Shown: positions 1 through 6,993 of the stretch, in pieces
How positions within the stretch are numbered: the stretch's first letter is position 1
Layout of the letters: each line of letters opens with the position of its first letter
Assembly: GCA_023404955.1 (NCBI GenBank)
Contig: JAEXZY010000078.1
Span: 1-9,109 of the forward strand
Source of the DNA: Actinomycetes bacterium
Lineage (GTDB): Bacteria; Actinomycetota; Actinomycetes; Mycobacteriales; Mycobacteriaceae
Length of the DNA stretch: 9,109 bases
Direction: 5' to 3'
Made by a program: the position numbers and the translations under genes
The notes under the pieces: generated by a model
Seen by the model: only the letters and a program-made list of their open reading frames with translations
What the model was told of the DNA's origin: nothing
Database searches by the model: none

Positions 1-2
1 GC

Positions 3-524
3 GGTGCGGGCATGAGCGGCGGGATGCCCTCGATGGGGATGGGCGGCGGCGGTGGCGGCTTGCCCGGCATGGGAATGTTCTCCCGCCTCCCCGGCGGCCT
101 CACCAGCCGACACAACCGAGACGCGAGTCAGTTGACGGCAGGCCTGTTCGGGCACGACGGCAACGGCAGTGATCGCGCCAACCGGGCGGTGGCCGCGGCG
201 AAGACCCGGCAGGGGGCACCGTACGTGTGGGGCGCGACCGGTCCCAGCGCGTTCGACTGTTCCGGGCTGGTGCAGTGGTCGTATCGCCAAGCGGGTATCG
301 AGTTGCCGAGGACGACCTACGACCTTGTCAACTCGGGTGCCCGCGTCAGCCGCGACGACATCCGGGCAGGTGACCTGATTCTGTGCAACTGGCAGCGCGG
401 GCGTCCCGAACACGTCGTGATGGCCGTGTCCCCGGACATGGTGATCGAAGCCCCCAACCGAGGTGAGCGGGTGCACCTGAGTTCGCTGCCCAAAGGGCAC
501 CTGGAGATCCGCCGCGTGGCGTGA
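3..524 (+). CDS. NlpC/P60 (C40) cell-wall hydrolase, 5'-truncated
   Basis: This is a probable peptidoglycan endopeptidase that acts outside the membrane on stem peptides. The reading frame is open to the left edge, so the N-terminus is missing; residue numbers here count from the first in-frame ATG at position 12, which is probably internal. Residues 1-30 are a Gly/Met-rich linker and about 55-165 form a complete NlpC/P60 domain. The nucleophile is Cys83 in FDCSGL, the histidine is His134 in PEHVVM, and the third polar residue is probably Glu146 in VIEAPNRG, which lines up with RipA as I recall it (inference). All catalytic positions are present, so the domain looks active. It ends 177 bp before eccB on the same strand. 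In M. tuberculosis ESX-2 an NlpC-like gene (Rv3896c) also borders eccB2, so the pairing has a precedent. It may remodel the wall for the secretion machine, or be a secreted substrate whose targeting domain lies upstream. Confidence 0.88.
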   Translation, partial: GAGMSGGMPSMGMGGGGGGLPGMGMFSRLPGGLTSRHNRDASQLTAGLFGHDGNGSDRANRAVAAAKTRQGAPYVWGATGPSAFDCSGLVQWSYRQAGIELPRTTYDLVNSGARVSRDDIRAGDLILCNWQRGRPEHVVMAVSPDMVIEAPNRGERVHLSSLPKGHLEIRRVA

Positions 525-701
525 CCTCGCGGTCGTCCCCCCACGAATTTGGTGCATCAGCCCACCACGTCGACCAGGCATGATGAATTCCGAGATTGCC
601 CATCTTGGGGCGTCGCTGAGCCGATGAAGCCGATTTAGGTTGGTTCAGTGACCGGAGTTGATCGAGCCGCAGTACATAGCGGGAACGCGGGAGCGGAGTA
701 G

Positions 702-2249
702 ATGGCAGGCGAACGCGACAGCGCCGTCGAGGACAAAGAGGTCGCCAGACGACGTCTGGGCCGCGGCCTGGGGTACGCGACGCGCGTCCAGGTCACTGCT
801 CACCAGTTCATGGCGCGGCGGGCTGCGCTGGGGATGACCCGCCGGCAGGTGCGGATGGAAGCCGAGCCCGGGCGGCGGGAATGGATGGCCATCCTCGCCG
901 GCCTCTCCCTGGTCATCGTCATCTGCCTTGGTGCGCTGTTCTGGTCGTTCATCCGGCCCGCCGGTTCGATCAGCGACTCCAAGATCATCGCCGACAACAA
1001 GACCGACGACCTGTTCGTCAACGTCAACAACGTGTTGTACCCGGCGCTCAACCTGTCCTCGGCGCGTCTGATCGCCGGTCAGGCGTTGGACCCGGTTCCG
1101 GTGCGGCGCAGCGAGATCGACTCCCGACCGCACGGTGTGTGGGTGGGTATCCCCGGGGCTCCGGATTCCATGAACGCCACCTCGCCAGCAGGTTCGTCGT
1201 GGCTGGTCTGCGATGCGGTCACCAAGGCGTTCGGTGCCGGCGCACCCGAACCGGTCACGGTGACGGTCATCGACGGACAACCCGATCTGTCAGATCGCCG
1301 ACGCGTCCTGGACAAGGACGATGGTGTCCTGCTGCGCTTCGGCACCGACGTGTGGCTGATCCGCGATGGCCGCCGCTCGCTGGTGGATGCCAGCCAGCGG
1401 CCGGTTCTGCTGGCGTTGGGGGTCACCGCCGAGGACCTCGCGTCGGCCCGACCGATCAGCCAGGCACTGTTGAACGCCATCCCGGTGGCGCCGCCGCTGA
1501 CGGTCCCGGCCATCGCCGGTCTGGGCAATCCCGCTCCGTTCCCCGGCGCCCCCGGGCCGGTGGGAACAGTGGTCTCCACTCCACAGGTCGAAGGCAACAC
1601 CACGTACTCGGTGGTGCTGCTCTCCGGCATGCAGACCGTCTCCCCAATCGTGGCCCAGATCCTGCAGAACGCCGGCGGGAATCCTTCGGGCGCGATCGCA
1701 GTCATCGCCGGCTCCAAGCTGGCAGAACTGCCGTCGGTCAATGTGATCGACACGTCGATCTACCCCGATGAGCCCCTCAAGGTGGTCGACACGCAAGCCA
1801 ACCCGGCCACCTGCTGGTGGTGGCAGAAGGGCAGCGGCGAGGACCGCAGTACGACCTCGGTGGTATCGGGAGCAAGCATCCCGGTCCCCACGGACAAAAC
1901 CAGCCACATCGTCAAGCTGGTGACGTCGGCCGACACCGGTGGTCAGGTGGCCGACCAGATCTACTTCGCCCCCGATTACGCCAACTACGTCGTCAGCACC
2001 GGCAATGGCCAGACCGCGTCGACGAAGGAGTCGGTGTGGTGGCTCTCGGACTTCGGGATTCGGTTCGGGGTGGAGCGAGACAATCAGACCTTGACGGCGT
2101 TGGGGCTCAACACCGAACCGAAACCGGCCCCATGGTCGGTGTTGCGGTTGTTCGTCGCCGGCCCGACGTTGGCGCGTTCTGATGCCCAATTGCGTTACAA
2201 CACACTGCCGGCGGGTCAGAACCCTGGAGCATTGGAGCAGCCGAAGTGA
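702..2249 (+). CDS. eccB: Type VII secretion core protein EccB (ESX-5-like)
   Basis: EccB is a core subunit of the ESX inner-membrane complex, with a short cytoplasmic N-terminus, one membrane helix and a large periplasmic domain. The product is 515 aa, close to the roughly 500 aa usual for the family. The cytoplasmic part carries the family-typical TRVQVTAHQFMARR stretch (residues 27-40). A single hydrophobic helix spans about 62-84 and is followed by WSFIRPAG. Cys170 (SSWLVCD) and Cys371 (ATCWWW) match the conserved pair expected to form a periplasmic disulfide. Motifs such as LYPALNLSSARLI and FPGAPGPVGTV match EccB5 as I remember it. The ATG at 702 follows GGGAG (689-693) at 8 nt. The stop codon overlaps the GTG start of eccC, so the two are translationally coupled. 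The ESX-5-like subtype is less certain than the family call. Confidence 0.96.
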   Translation: MAGERDSAVEDKEVARRRLGRGLGYATRVQVTAHQFMARRAALGMTRRQVRMEAEPGRREWMAILAGLSLVIVICLGALFWSFIRPAGSISDSKIIADNKTDDLFVNVNNVLYPALNLSSARLIAGQALDPVPVRRSEIDSRPHGVWVGIPGAPDSMNATSPAGSSWLVCDAVTKAFGAGAPEPVTVTVIDGQPDLSDRRRVLDKDDGVLLRFGTDVWLIRDGRRSLVDASQRPVLLALGVTAEDLASARPISQALLNAIPVAPPLTVPAIAGLGNPAPFPGAPGPVGTVVSTPQVEGNTTYSVVLLSGMQTVSPIVAQILQNAGGNPSGAIAVIAGSKLAELPSVNVIDTSIYPDEPLKVVDTQANPATCWWWQKGSGEDRSTTSVVSGASIPVPTDKTSHIVKLVTSADTGGQVADQIYFAPDYANYVVSTGNGQTASTKESVWWLSDFGIRFGVERDNQTLTALGLNTEPKPAPWSVLRLFVAGPTLARSDAQLRYNTLPAGQNPGALEQPK

Positions 2250-5200
2250 AGCAAGGTTTCGTCCGGCCGAAGCCCACCCCACCGCCGGGAAGTGACCTCA
2301 AGCCGCAACCGATCAAACTCCTGACGCCTCTAAAGGTCCCGCCCCCCGAGGGAAAGTCGCCGTGGCTCATCGTCGTCGGCATCCTGGTCATCGGCCTGGT
2401 GGTCGGCATGGTCGCGGTCTCGTTCGCCTCGGGCGCACGCACCTTCAACGGTGTCGGGGCGATTTTCCCGGTGTTCAGCATTCTCGGAATCGGCGCAATG
2501 CTGTTCTCGGGCCGATTCAGCGGCGGCAATCAGCAGATGAGTCGCGGCAAGCTCGACGCGATGCGGGCTCGTTTCCTGCTCGTCCTCGACGAGATGCGTG
2601 ACCGGGTCTCTGATGCCGCCGACAAACTCGACGGAAACTACCGGTGGTACCACCCTCCGGCCGACACGCTGCTCGCCCAGGCGGGCGGCCCGCGGATGTG
2701 GGAACGCAACCCCAACGGTAAGGACACCTGGTTCGGCGTCGCCCGGGTGGGGGTCGGCATGACCTCCCTGGTGGAGGGCGGGGCCGTGACCTTCAGTGAG
2801 CCCGACGACATGCCTACCGAAGTGGAGCTCGAACCGGCGACGGGCAAGGCGTTGCAGGAGTTCGTCCGCTACCAGAGCGTGGCCTACGGCACACCGGCGC
2901 TCATCTCGTTGTTGGTGGAGCCGGGGTATCGCATTGACGGCGATCGCGACAAAGCGCTGGGGCTGATGCGCGCGATCATCGCGCAGTTGGTGTTCTCCCA
3001 CGGCCCGGATCATTTGAGGCTGGTCGTCGTCACCGACGATGTCGCTGAATGGGACTGGGTGAAGTGGTTGCCGCACAACGGCAATCCGCACCAGGACGAC
3101 GGTGCGGGTCCGGCACGCATGGTGTATACATCGGTCGCCGAATTCGCTGATCGGCAGTTCACTGATGCGGTCCGCCGCGGCGGCGCGTTCGTCGCCCGCC
3201 ACGCGGCCAGCCGCGACCCCGTCGCGCCGATGCCCCACACGATCGTGGTCAGCGACGTCGCGCCCGGGGGCTGGTATTCGGTGATGACCTCGACTGGCGT
3301 GCAGGGGTGGACGTTCTTCGACGTGCAAGGTGGCGTGCCGGCCTGTCAGGACCATCGGGGCGTGCGGACGCTGCGCCTCAAGGATGACGGCGTGATCGAC
3401 GCGGTACCGCGAGACGGCACGTGGGCGCCTGATTCAGAGGAGGGTTTCCAGTTCTTCGCGATCGCCGATCACCTCGATCGGTTCGAGGCCGAGCAACTGG
3501 CCCAGTCCATCGCGCGGTCGCGGATCGCCGAGCCTTATGAGGACATTGCCGAGGATCTCGGGGATTTCCGCCGCCCTCGCGACATCTTGGCCTATTACGG
3601 CGTCAAAGACCCCGCTGCAATCGACTTCGAGGCGCTGTGGGGTCCGCACCGCGACATCAACGCCGCCGCGAATCTGCGCATCCCCTATGGTGTCCGCGCC
3701 GACAACGGCGAGCTGGTCTTCGTCGACATGAAGGACATGAACCAGGGCGGTGACGGGCCGCACGGGGTGATGTCGGGAACCACCGGGTCGGGCAAGACCA
3801 CGGCCATCCGCACCGTGCTGTTGGCGGCGATCCTGGGCCACCCCCCGGAGAATCTGCAGATGATCCTGGCTGACTGCAAGGGCGGCGCCGGCGTCAAACC
3901 GTTCGAGGGCACCCCGCACGTACCGCACATCATCACCGACCTGGAAGACGACCAGGTCCTGATGGACCGGTTCATTACCGCGATGTGGGGTGAAATCGCC
4001 CGACGCAAGCAGGTGTGCAACTCCGTGGGCGCCGATGACGCCTATGAGTACAACCAGATCCGCTCCGAACGTTCATTGCGCGGCGAGCATCTGGAACCAC
4101 TTCCCCGTCTGCTGGTCGTGCTCGACGAGTTCAAGGAAGCATTCCGCATCAAGCCCGATCTGCCCGAGGTGTTGGACCAGATCGGCCGACAGGGGCGATC
4201 GCTGTGGGTCCACCAGCTGCTGGCCAGCCAAGACATCGACTCGAGAGCCGAGAAGCTGCTCGAGAACGTCGGGTACCGGCTGGTGTTGCGGCAGAACACC
4301 TCGGCCAGCGCGTCGGCGGCGGGCGTTCCGCAGGCGGTGAACCTGCCCCGAGAAGTCGGCGTGGGGTACATGCGTACCGGGTCCGCCGACGAACTGACCC
4401 GGTTCCGCGCCGAGTCGCTGTGGCGCGACTACCGCCGACCCAGCCCTGACAACGACGACGTCATCGAAGCCACATCAACCTCCGACCGCTATCTCGAACC
4501 ACAACTATTCACGACGTCGTGGGTCGAGATCCCAGAGCATCTGATCAATCATGCTGCCGCCCAGCCTGCGGAAACCGTCGAGGAACAGGAGGACGAGGAC
4601 GACGCTTTGCGCAAACCCAAGGTCGGCCCAGTCATCCTGGATCAGCTGCGGAACTACGGTTTCAAGCCGCAGGTTCTCTGGCAACCGCCCCTAGACGTCC
4701 CGCACACCATCGACGACATCGTCAATGCCCACCTGGGGCACCGCTGGGACGAAAACTACGCCGCCACACCAAATCTGGTGTTCCCGGTGGGCATCGTGGA
4801 CCGGCCGTACAAACAAGACCAGCACCCTCTGCTCGTCGACACCCGCGCCGACGGCGCCAATCAGCTCGTTGTCGGCGTGCGCTCCTCAGGCAAGACCACG
4901 ACCCTGCAGACAATCATCTGCGCTGCGGCTATGACCCACACCCCGGAGCAGGTGCAGTTCTACTGCCTGGCTTTGTCGTCGACCGCGCTGGAAACCATTG
5001 CCGGCCTGCCCCACGTGGGCGGCGTGGCCGGAATTCTCGACGAAGACGGGATCCGACGCACCATCTCCGAAATGCTCGAACTCCTCGAACGCCGACAACG
5101 CAGCTTCCCGGCGTGCGGAATTAGCTCCGTCCAGGACCTGCGTGATCGGAAATTCGGCGGCGCGCCAGGCGCAGTGCCTGACGACCCCTTCGGCGACGTC

Positions 5201-6445
5201 TACCTGGTGATCGACAACTACGCCGCGCTGACCGCGGAAGCATCGACGATCCGCAACAAGGACCTGCTCTCGGCGCAGATCCAAAAAATCGTGGGCGAGG
5301 GCAGCAGCTTCGGCATCCACGTCATCGTCAGTGTGGCCCGCGACATCGAGCTGCCGCCACGCATGCGCGGTTCCTGGCCGCAACGCATCGAGCTCAAGCT
5401 GCAGGGCCCCGAGGACGCCAAGCTGCTACGCGGCAAGCTCACCGACGCCGTGCCGTCGGGCAAGCCCGGCCGAGGGATGGTTGCTCAGAACTACGTACGC
5501 CTCGGAGCCGAGGAAGAAGGTCTGCACACTCAGATCGCGCGGCCGGCGTTGCGGGGAACTCCCACCGCCCAGTTCAAGTCCGACAGCGTGGTCGAGGCGG
5601 TCCGCCGGGCCGCGGCCCGATACCGCCCAGCTCCTCGGGTCCGGTCGCTGCCCAGCCACGTCACGCTGGCTGATCTGCAAGCACGCGCGCAGCGTGACCA
5701 CCACACCGGAATGGCATGGGCCGTCGACGAGCGCGACGAGCTGGTCGGCCTGGAACGCGACTCTCCGTTCCTGATCATTACCGGCCGCGAGGACTGCGGA
5801 CGCACGAACGCACTGTCGGCGATCATGCGCGAGATTGCGAGGACCTACGCACCCGGCGCCAGCACGGCGACACCAGATCCCGGCGACCCGCGCCCCCGCG
5901 CTCAGGTGTGGCTGGTCAACCCGCGCCGAGAACTCTTGCGCGTCCTCGGCAAGGACTACCTGGAACGGTTCACCTACCGCAACGACGAGATGGGGCCGTG
6001 GGCTGCCGAGCTGAACCGCATCCTGACCGCCAGGCTGCCAGAGGCCGGTCTCGACGTCGACACCAGCCTGGCCCAGCGGTGGTCGGGCCCGGAGATCTTT
6101 CTGATCGTCGACGACGCCGATCGACTACCGCCGGGCTACGACGCCCCGCTACGTGAACTGGTGCCCAGCGCGCACGCCGCCACCGACGTTGGTCTGCGCG
6201 TGGTCTACGCGCGCCGATTCGGCGGCTGGGCCGGCTCAGACCGCGCCGACCCGCTGCTGGGGGCGATGAAGCAGGCGAACGCACCGCTTCTCGTCATGGA
6301 CTCCGACGGGGAGGAGGGGTTCGTTCGGGGCCGGTGGAAGGGTCACCCGATGCCACCCGGACGCGGATTCTTCGTAAGTACCGGTGAATCGGGACGATAC
6401 GTTCAAATCGGGCTCAATACTTCGCCGGAATCCGTTGCCAACTAA
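2246..6445 (+). CDS. eccC: Type VII secretion ATPase EccC, fused three-ATPase form (FtsK/SpoIIIE family)
   Basis: EccC is the ESX motor, which recognises substrates and powers export. At 1399 aa it is the fused form, as in ESX-2, -3 and -5, rather than the split EccCa/EccCb of ESX-1. Two membrane helices lie near residues 40-60 and 68-88. ATPase 1 has Walker A GTTGSGKT (511-518, Lys517) and Walker B LLVVLDE (622-628). An acidic linker (about 772-790) leads to ATPase 2, with Walker A GVRSSGKT (877-884, Lys883) and Walker B YLVID (Asp990) followed by Asn. ATPase 3 has a degenerate Walker A, GREDCGRT (1180-1187), with Arg1186 in place of Lys, and Walker B LIVDD (1286-1290). The frame is intact throughout. 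The start is GTG in a GTGA overlap with the eccB stop, with GGAG at 2234-2237 placed 8 nt upstream. Sequence from KQGFVRP onward resembles EccC5 as recalled. The C-terminal ATPase probably binds the YxxxE signals of the downstream Esx/PE partners (family knowledge). Confidence 0.97.
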   Translation: MKQGFVRPKPTPPPGSDLKPQPIKLLTPLKVPPPEGKSPWLIVVGILVIGLVVGMVAVSFASGARTFNGVGAIFPVFSILGIGAMLFSGRFSGGNQQMSRGKLDAMRARFLLVLDEMRDRVSDAADKLDGNYRWYHPPADTLLAQAGGPRMWERNPNGKDTWFGVARVGVGMTSLVEGGAVTFSEPDDMPTEVELEPATGKALQEFVRYQSVAYGTPALISLLVEPGYRIDGDRDKALGLMRAIIAQLVFSHGPDHLRLVVVTDDVAEWDWVKWLPHNGNPHQDDGAGPARMVYTSVAEFADRQFTDAVRRGGAFVARHAASRDPVAPMPHTIVVSDVAPGGWYSVMTSTGVQGWTFFDVQGGVPACQDHRGVRTLRLKDDGVIDAVPRDGTWAPDSEEGFQFFAIADHLDRFEAEQLAQSIARSRIAEPYEDIAEDLGDFRRPRDILAYYGVKDPAAIDFEALWGPHRDINAAANLRIPYGVRADNGELVFVDMKDMNQGGDGPHGVMSGTTGSGKTTAIRTVLLAAILGHPPENLQMILADCKGGAGVKPFEGTPHVPHIITDLEDDQVLMDRFITAMWGEIARRKQVCNSVGADDAYEYNQIRSERSLRGEHLEPLPRLLVVLDEFKEAFRIKPDLPEVLDQIGRQGRSLWVHQLLASQDIDSRAEKLLENVGYRLVLRQNTSASASAAGVPQAVNLPREVGVGYMRTGSADELTRFRAESLWRDYRRPSPDNDDVIEATSTSDRYLEPQLFTTSWVEIPEHLINHAAAQPAETVEEQEDEDDALRKPKVGPVILDQLRNYGFKPQVLWQPPLDVPHTIDDIVNAHLGHRWDENYAATPNLVFPVGIVDRPYKQDQHPLLVDTRADGANQLVVGVRSSGKTTTLQTIICAAAMTHTPEQVQFYCLALSSTALETIAGLPHVGGVAGILDEDGIRRTISEMLELLERRQRSFPACGISSVQDLRDRKFGGAPGAVPDDPFGDVYLVIDNYAALTAEASTIRNKDLLSAQIQKIVGEGSSFGIHVIVSVARDIELPPRMRGSWPQRIELKLQGPEDAKLLRGKLTDAVPSGKPGRGMVAQNYVRLGAEEEGLHTQIARPALRGTPTAQFKSDSVVEAVRRAAARYRPAPRVRSLPSHVTLADLQARAQRDHHTGMAWAVDERDELVGLERDSPFLIITGREDCGRTNALSAIMREIARTYAPGASTATPDPGDPRPRAQVWLVNPRRELLRVLGKDYLERFTYRNDEMGPWAAELNRILTARLPEAGLDVDTSLAQRWSGPEIFLIVDDADRLPPGYDAPLRELVPSAHAATDVGLRVVYARRFGGWAGSDRADPLLGAMKQANAPLLVMDSDGEEGFVRGRWKGHPMPPGRGFFVSTGESGRYVQIGLNTSPESVAN

Positions 6446-6469
6446 TTTGGCGCACCGCGACCACACCTG

Positions 6470-6495
6470 AATGCCTATACACTCGTATTGGCATT
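6470..6495. promoter_or_regulatory. 26-bp imperfect dyad upstream of the PE gene; possible operator or leader hairpin
   Basis: Left arm AATGCC-T-ATAC (6470-6480) and right arm GTAT-T-GGCATT (6485-6495) are complementary at 10 of 11 positions, with one T/T mismatch and a 4-nt ACTC centre. It lies 24 nt after the eccC stop and 11 nt before the AGAGGGG ribosome-binding site (6507-6513) of the PE gene. A TACACT (6478-6483) that fits the mycobacterial -10 pattern TANNNT lies across its centre, with no clear -35 element. The site could be an operator over an internal promoter for the PE-PPE-esx genes, or an RNA hairpin separating machinery from substrate expression. The symmetry is seen directly; the function is inferred. 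Confidence 0.45.
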
Positions 6496-6522
6496 ATCGG
6501 CACAACAGAGGGGTCATAACGA

Positions 6523-6819
6523 ATGTTCCTTACAGCTGATCCGTTGGAAATGGGTGGCACAGCCGGCACCCTGACCGCGCTGACATCTACCTTCACCAGC
6601 GGAAACGCTGCCGCCGCAGCGCCCACGACCGCAGTCGCGCCCGGCCAGGCCAACGAAACGGCCATGCTTCTCTCGGCGGCCTTCGGCACCCACGGCTCGC
6701 TGTACCAGTCCATGGCCGCCATGGCCTCGGCCTGGCATGGGATGTTTGCCAGCGCCATGGGTACCTCCGGTGCAAGTTACGCCGCGACCGAGGCCTTCAA
6801 TGTCGCCGCAACGCTCTGA
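6523..6819 (+). CDS. PE family protein (PE domain only)
   Basis: This is a 98-aa protein consisting of just the PE domain, a helical hairpin that pairs with a PPE partner and is exported by ESX systems. The AAAAAPTT stretch (29-36) followed by APGQANET, the F54/H57/YQ61-62 region and the terminal SYAATEAFN match short PE proteins of ESX-5 such as PE18/PE19 as recalled. The C-terminal secretion signal YxxxE is present as Y86-A-A-T-E90. The name-giving Pro-Glu near residue 8 is altered: the sequence reads DPLEM, keeping the proline but with Leu in the Glu position. There is no PGRS or other C-terminal extension. The ATG at 6523 has AGAGGGG 9 nt upstream. The partner should be the PPE encoded from 6994, although the gap between the genes is much longer than usual. 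It probably lies in one transcript with eccB-eccC, or is driven by a promoter in the 77-bp gap. Confidence 0.93.
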   Translation: MFLTADPLEMGGTAGTLTALTSTFTSGNAAAAAPTTAVAPGQANETAMLLSAAFGTHGSLYQSMAAMASAWHGMFASAMGTSGASYAATEAFNVAATL

Positions 6820-6881
6820 CGGTTCGTCTCGGGCCCGTCGTGGATCATCGTTCAGCACGTTTGGAGATGAACGCTTCGCGC

Positions 6882-6897
6882 CGACGGCACCCCGTCG
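6882..6897 (+). other. Short perfect stem-loop in the PE-PPE gap
   Basis: CGACGG (6882-6887) and CCGTCG (6892-6897) form a perfect 6-bp GC-rich stem with a CACC loop. It sits in the middle of the 174-bp gap between the PE and PPE genes. There is no U-tract, so it is not a classical terminator; it could stabilise or process the mRNA, or adjust the ratio of PE to PPE. In GC-rich DNA a stem of this length can arise by chance. Confidence 0.25.
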
Positions 6898-6975
6898 TTG
6901 ACATCGACTCGCCGGCGGTCCGCCCGGCCGGGTCTCCTGCGGCGCCGCCACCGGGCCAGACCCATCCCTCGTGCG

Positions 6976-6983
6976 AAAAGGAG
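6976..6983 (+). promoter_or_regulatory. Strong ribosome-binding site that fixes the PPE start
   Basis: AAAAGGAG lies 10 nt before the GTG at 6994. It decides the PPE start in favour of that GTG, after which the protein reads MVEYGALPPEIN as expected for the family. The reading frame stays open upstream to a TTG at 6898, but that extension is Arg-rich, unlike any PPE N-terminus, and has no such site in front of it. Confidence 0.8.
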
Positions 6984-6993
6984 TTGTGACTTC

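Noticed and set aside
525..701. Promoter for eccB in the 177-bp upstream gap
   Set aside because: Hexamers such as TAGGTT (636-641) fit a loose -10 pattern but have no -35 at proper spacing; only weak 5-bp inverted repeats are present, so nothing could be called.
1290..2282. Long open frame (330 codons) on the minus strand opposite eccB
   Set aside because: It lies fully antisense to a well-supported EccB gene, is Arg/Gly/Asp-rich with no recognisable domain, and is an expected by-product of GC-rich codon usage.
2330..3355. 341-codon minus-strand frame opposite the start of eccC
   Set aside because: Antisense shadow of EccC, with no recognisable domain; the + strand frame is certain from its motifs.
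6898..6903. Perfect -35 hexamer TTGACA in the PE-PPE gap
   Set aside because: No plausible -10 lies 16-19 bp downstream in this very GC-rich stretch.
6898..6993. TTG start giving a 32-residue longer PPE protein
   Set aside because: The extra residues are Arg-rich and unlike any PPE N-terminus; the GTG at 6994 has a strong ribosome-binding site and gives the family-typical start.
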